Assembly (NCBI GenBank): GCA_027574665.1
Contig: CM050649.1
Location: 62,772,150 to 62,836,149 of the forward strand
Direction of reading: 5' to 3'
DNA length: 64,000 nucleotides
From: Rhynochetos jubatus
Taxonomy: Eukaryota; Chordata; Aves; Eurypygiformes; Rhynochetidae
The position numbers and the translations under genes are program-made. The notes beneath the pieces are model-generated. The model saw only the letters and a list, made by a program, of their open reading frames with translations, made no database searches and was not told where the DNA came from. Positions 62,381 to 64,000 of the stretch are shown here, piece after piece (positions within the stretch are counted from its first letter, which is position 1; each line of letters begins with the position of its first letter).

Positions 62381-64000
62381 CACTTGACCAATTTGCTTAA
62401 AAAATGTTATAATTTTCCTTAAAATAAGAATATTATTCTAAACCTATCCTAGATGTATTCTCGAACAGTGGTTTAATATGCAACTTATACATGAAGATAT
62501 ATGATTAACTAAAAGGAAACCTGTACCACCCTCAGTATGTCAATAAACACTTAAGTATATACAAAATCTTACTCAGATCAGCTGGTTTTCTCCTGTGAAA
62601 GAAGCACCTGCCTTCACCTTACCTGTGAATGAAGCTTCTGTCAATAAGATTTAACGTTCAAGTGGCACAATCTGATGAAATGCTGGGCAGTGTATTGCAC
62701 ATAGACATTGCTCTTCCTCACTACTTATGCATGTGCAGAGGGTGCTGGTGTCAAAATCCCTTTTTCTGCATTGGAAATCCCTGTGATATGTCATGACTAG
62801 CCATTTTTATGCTTTCAGCTCCAAGTCCCCATTTCTGCCAAGTAGACAGAGCACACAGGGACTTAGGGATAGGAGTATTATCCAATGTCTGTGTTTCTTC
62901 CTGAACATCAGTGACTATGCAGTTATCAGGTATACATTACTGTAGCTTCTGAAGGCACAACAGCCCCTTTCCTTTGCTTTAAAAGGAGGATAATTGCAAG
63001 AGGATGAAGGCAATCAGCAAAGCACCCCCCAGACTTGGTACGCAGCACGAAGGCTGGTCAGGTTGTCCATTGCTGCCACCTAGTGTACAACCAAACTGCT
63101 TTTAATGAGAAATATTCCTCAAGTTTTCGAAGTGGTTCAACTCAAGGCAGGTCTGCTGCTTTAAGTGCATTGATATAATTAAAGCAGAGCATGTTCCTCT
63201 GTCTTGAAGACCTGGCCTTTATTAGGGACAGGATCCATCTCACTTAATTTTAGCCTTCTCAAATTTGGGTATCTAATCAAACATAACTGGCCAGAGCTGA
63301 GAGAAGACCTCCAGCAATTGCTTTGTTTCAGCTAAAAACAAGTGTCCAAGGAAAGACGATTCTCTCCTCTGAAGATGCCCATCTCTTTCCCATTAGACCC
63401 TAAATGATCAGACTCAGATTACATGCCTACATTGGCAAAACTTACTTTTCTTGAACTAGTTATTCTGGCTCTCCCAACCCAGGTGAAACAAGATACTTTG
63501 GCCAAAGAAGAGCTTGGCAGGTGTAGCCTTTGCCTCTGGGACTTTTTTCCAGCACAGTAAAAAAAGTCACAGTTCATATCTCATCAGGTTTCAGACCAAC
63601 ATCATTAAGCGAGCAACAGCAGTTTTGATGAGAAACAGCCTTGATCAAGAGAAAGGAAAGAGAATCTCTGGCCACAGTGTTTAGGCTAAAGCCCGAGTTC
63701 ACCATTTTATTCTCTCACTATCAAGTGGAGAGGCTGGAGGACGCAAGCATCTAACACATAATAGTATACCATTACAAGTTACACTAAAGTGAAATTATCA
63801 AGCAGATAAAGAATGTGCGAGTGTGTGTGTGGGGGGGTGTGTGTATGCATGTGGAAGGAGCATGGTCAAGGAAATCCTATGTGTATGGAAAAAGGCAATG
63901 CCAAGCATATGCTGCCTGTATTTCTCCATTACAGCTGTATATGTTATCTCCTGGCATTTGAAAAGCCAATGCTAGCTGACTGGTACAACTTGATCTTCTT
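62381..64000. other. Non-coding right end of the window
   Basis: No gene recognised. A GT-rich microsatellite-like tract lies near 63820-63855 (GTGTGTGTG, then GGGGGGG, then GTGTGTGT). Confidence 0.55.

Overview
This is a stretch of a bird nuclear genome: intron-rich vertebrate genes, CR1 LINE fragments with the (ATTCTATG)-type 3' end, and solo LTRs of the kind abundant in birds. No prokaryotic features, CRISPR arrays, rRNA or tRNA genes were seen. Gene models were assembled by eye from splice sites, reading phase and resemblance to known receptor families; nothing was searched.

The window holds parts of two type I cytokine-receptor alpha-chain genes pointing away from each other. On the minus strand at 866-5472 are six consecutive exons of a gene that reads as CSF2RA (GM-CSF receptor alpha): D2, D3 with a WSXWS-type motif, and the transmembrane exon. 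Its cytoplasmic exons seem to lie beyond the left edge, and its signal-peptide and D1 exons were not found. On the plus strand at 45362-60514 is a complete ten-exon coding region (426 codons) for a second alpha chain of the IL3RA/IL5RA type. All phases agree, from signal peptide through three fibronectin-like domains, WSEWS, membrane segment and box-1-like tail. Synteny with CSF2RA favours IL3RA, although length and several segments look IL5RA-like. Both products would be surface ligand-binding chains that pair with the common beta chain.

About 40 kb between the two gene bodies is non-coding and carries mobile elements. A degenerate gammaretrovirus-like (class I) provirus lies at 8166-17649, with 4-bp AGGG target duplications, a nearly deleted 5' LTR, gag-pro-pol-env remnants full of stops and frameshifts, and a full 3' LTR. 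A minus-strand CR1 is nested in its env. Further CR1 copies lie at 27975-29093 (+), 29520-30559 (-) and 32209-33396 (-). Solo LTRs lie at 20262-20856 (+), 31500-32008 (-), 40128-41060 (-) and 61349-62380 (+); the last two belong to one family, in opposite orientations, and bracket the IL3RA-like gene.

Nothing here looks like a new multi-gene system. The points most worth checking are the divergent receptor arrangement, the 39-nt microexon in CSF2RA, the unusual provirus details (promoter-less 5' end, tRNA-Trp-like primer site, C-X9-CC env motif, duplicated poly(A) block) and a perfect 19-bp hairpin at 33636-33675.
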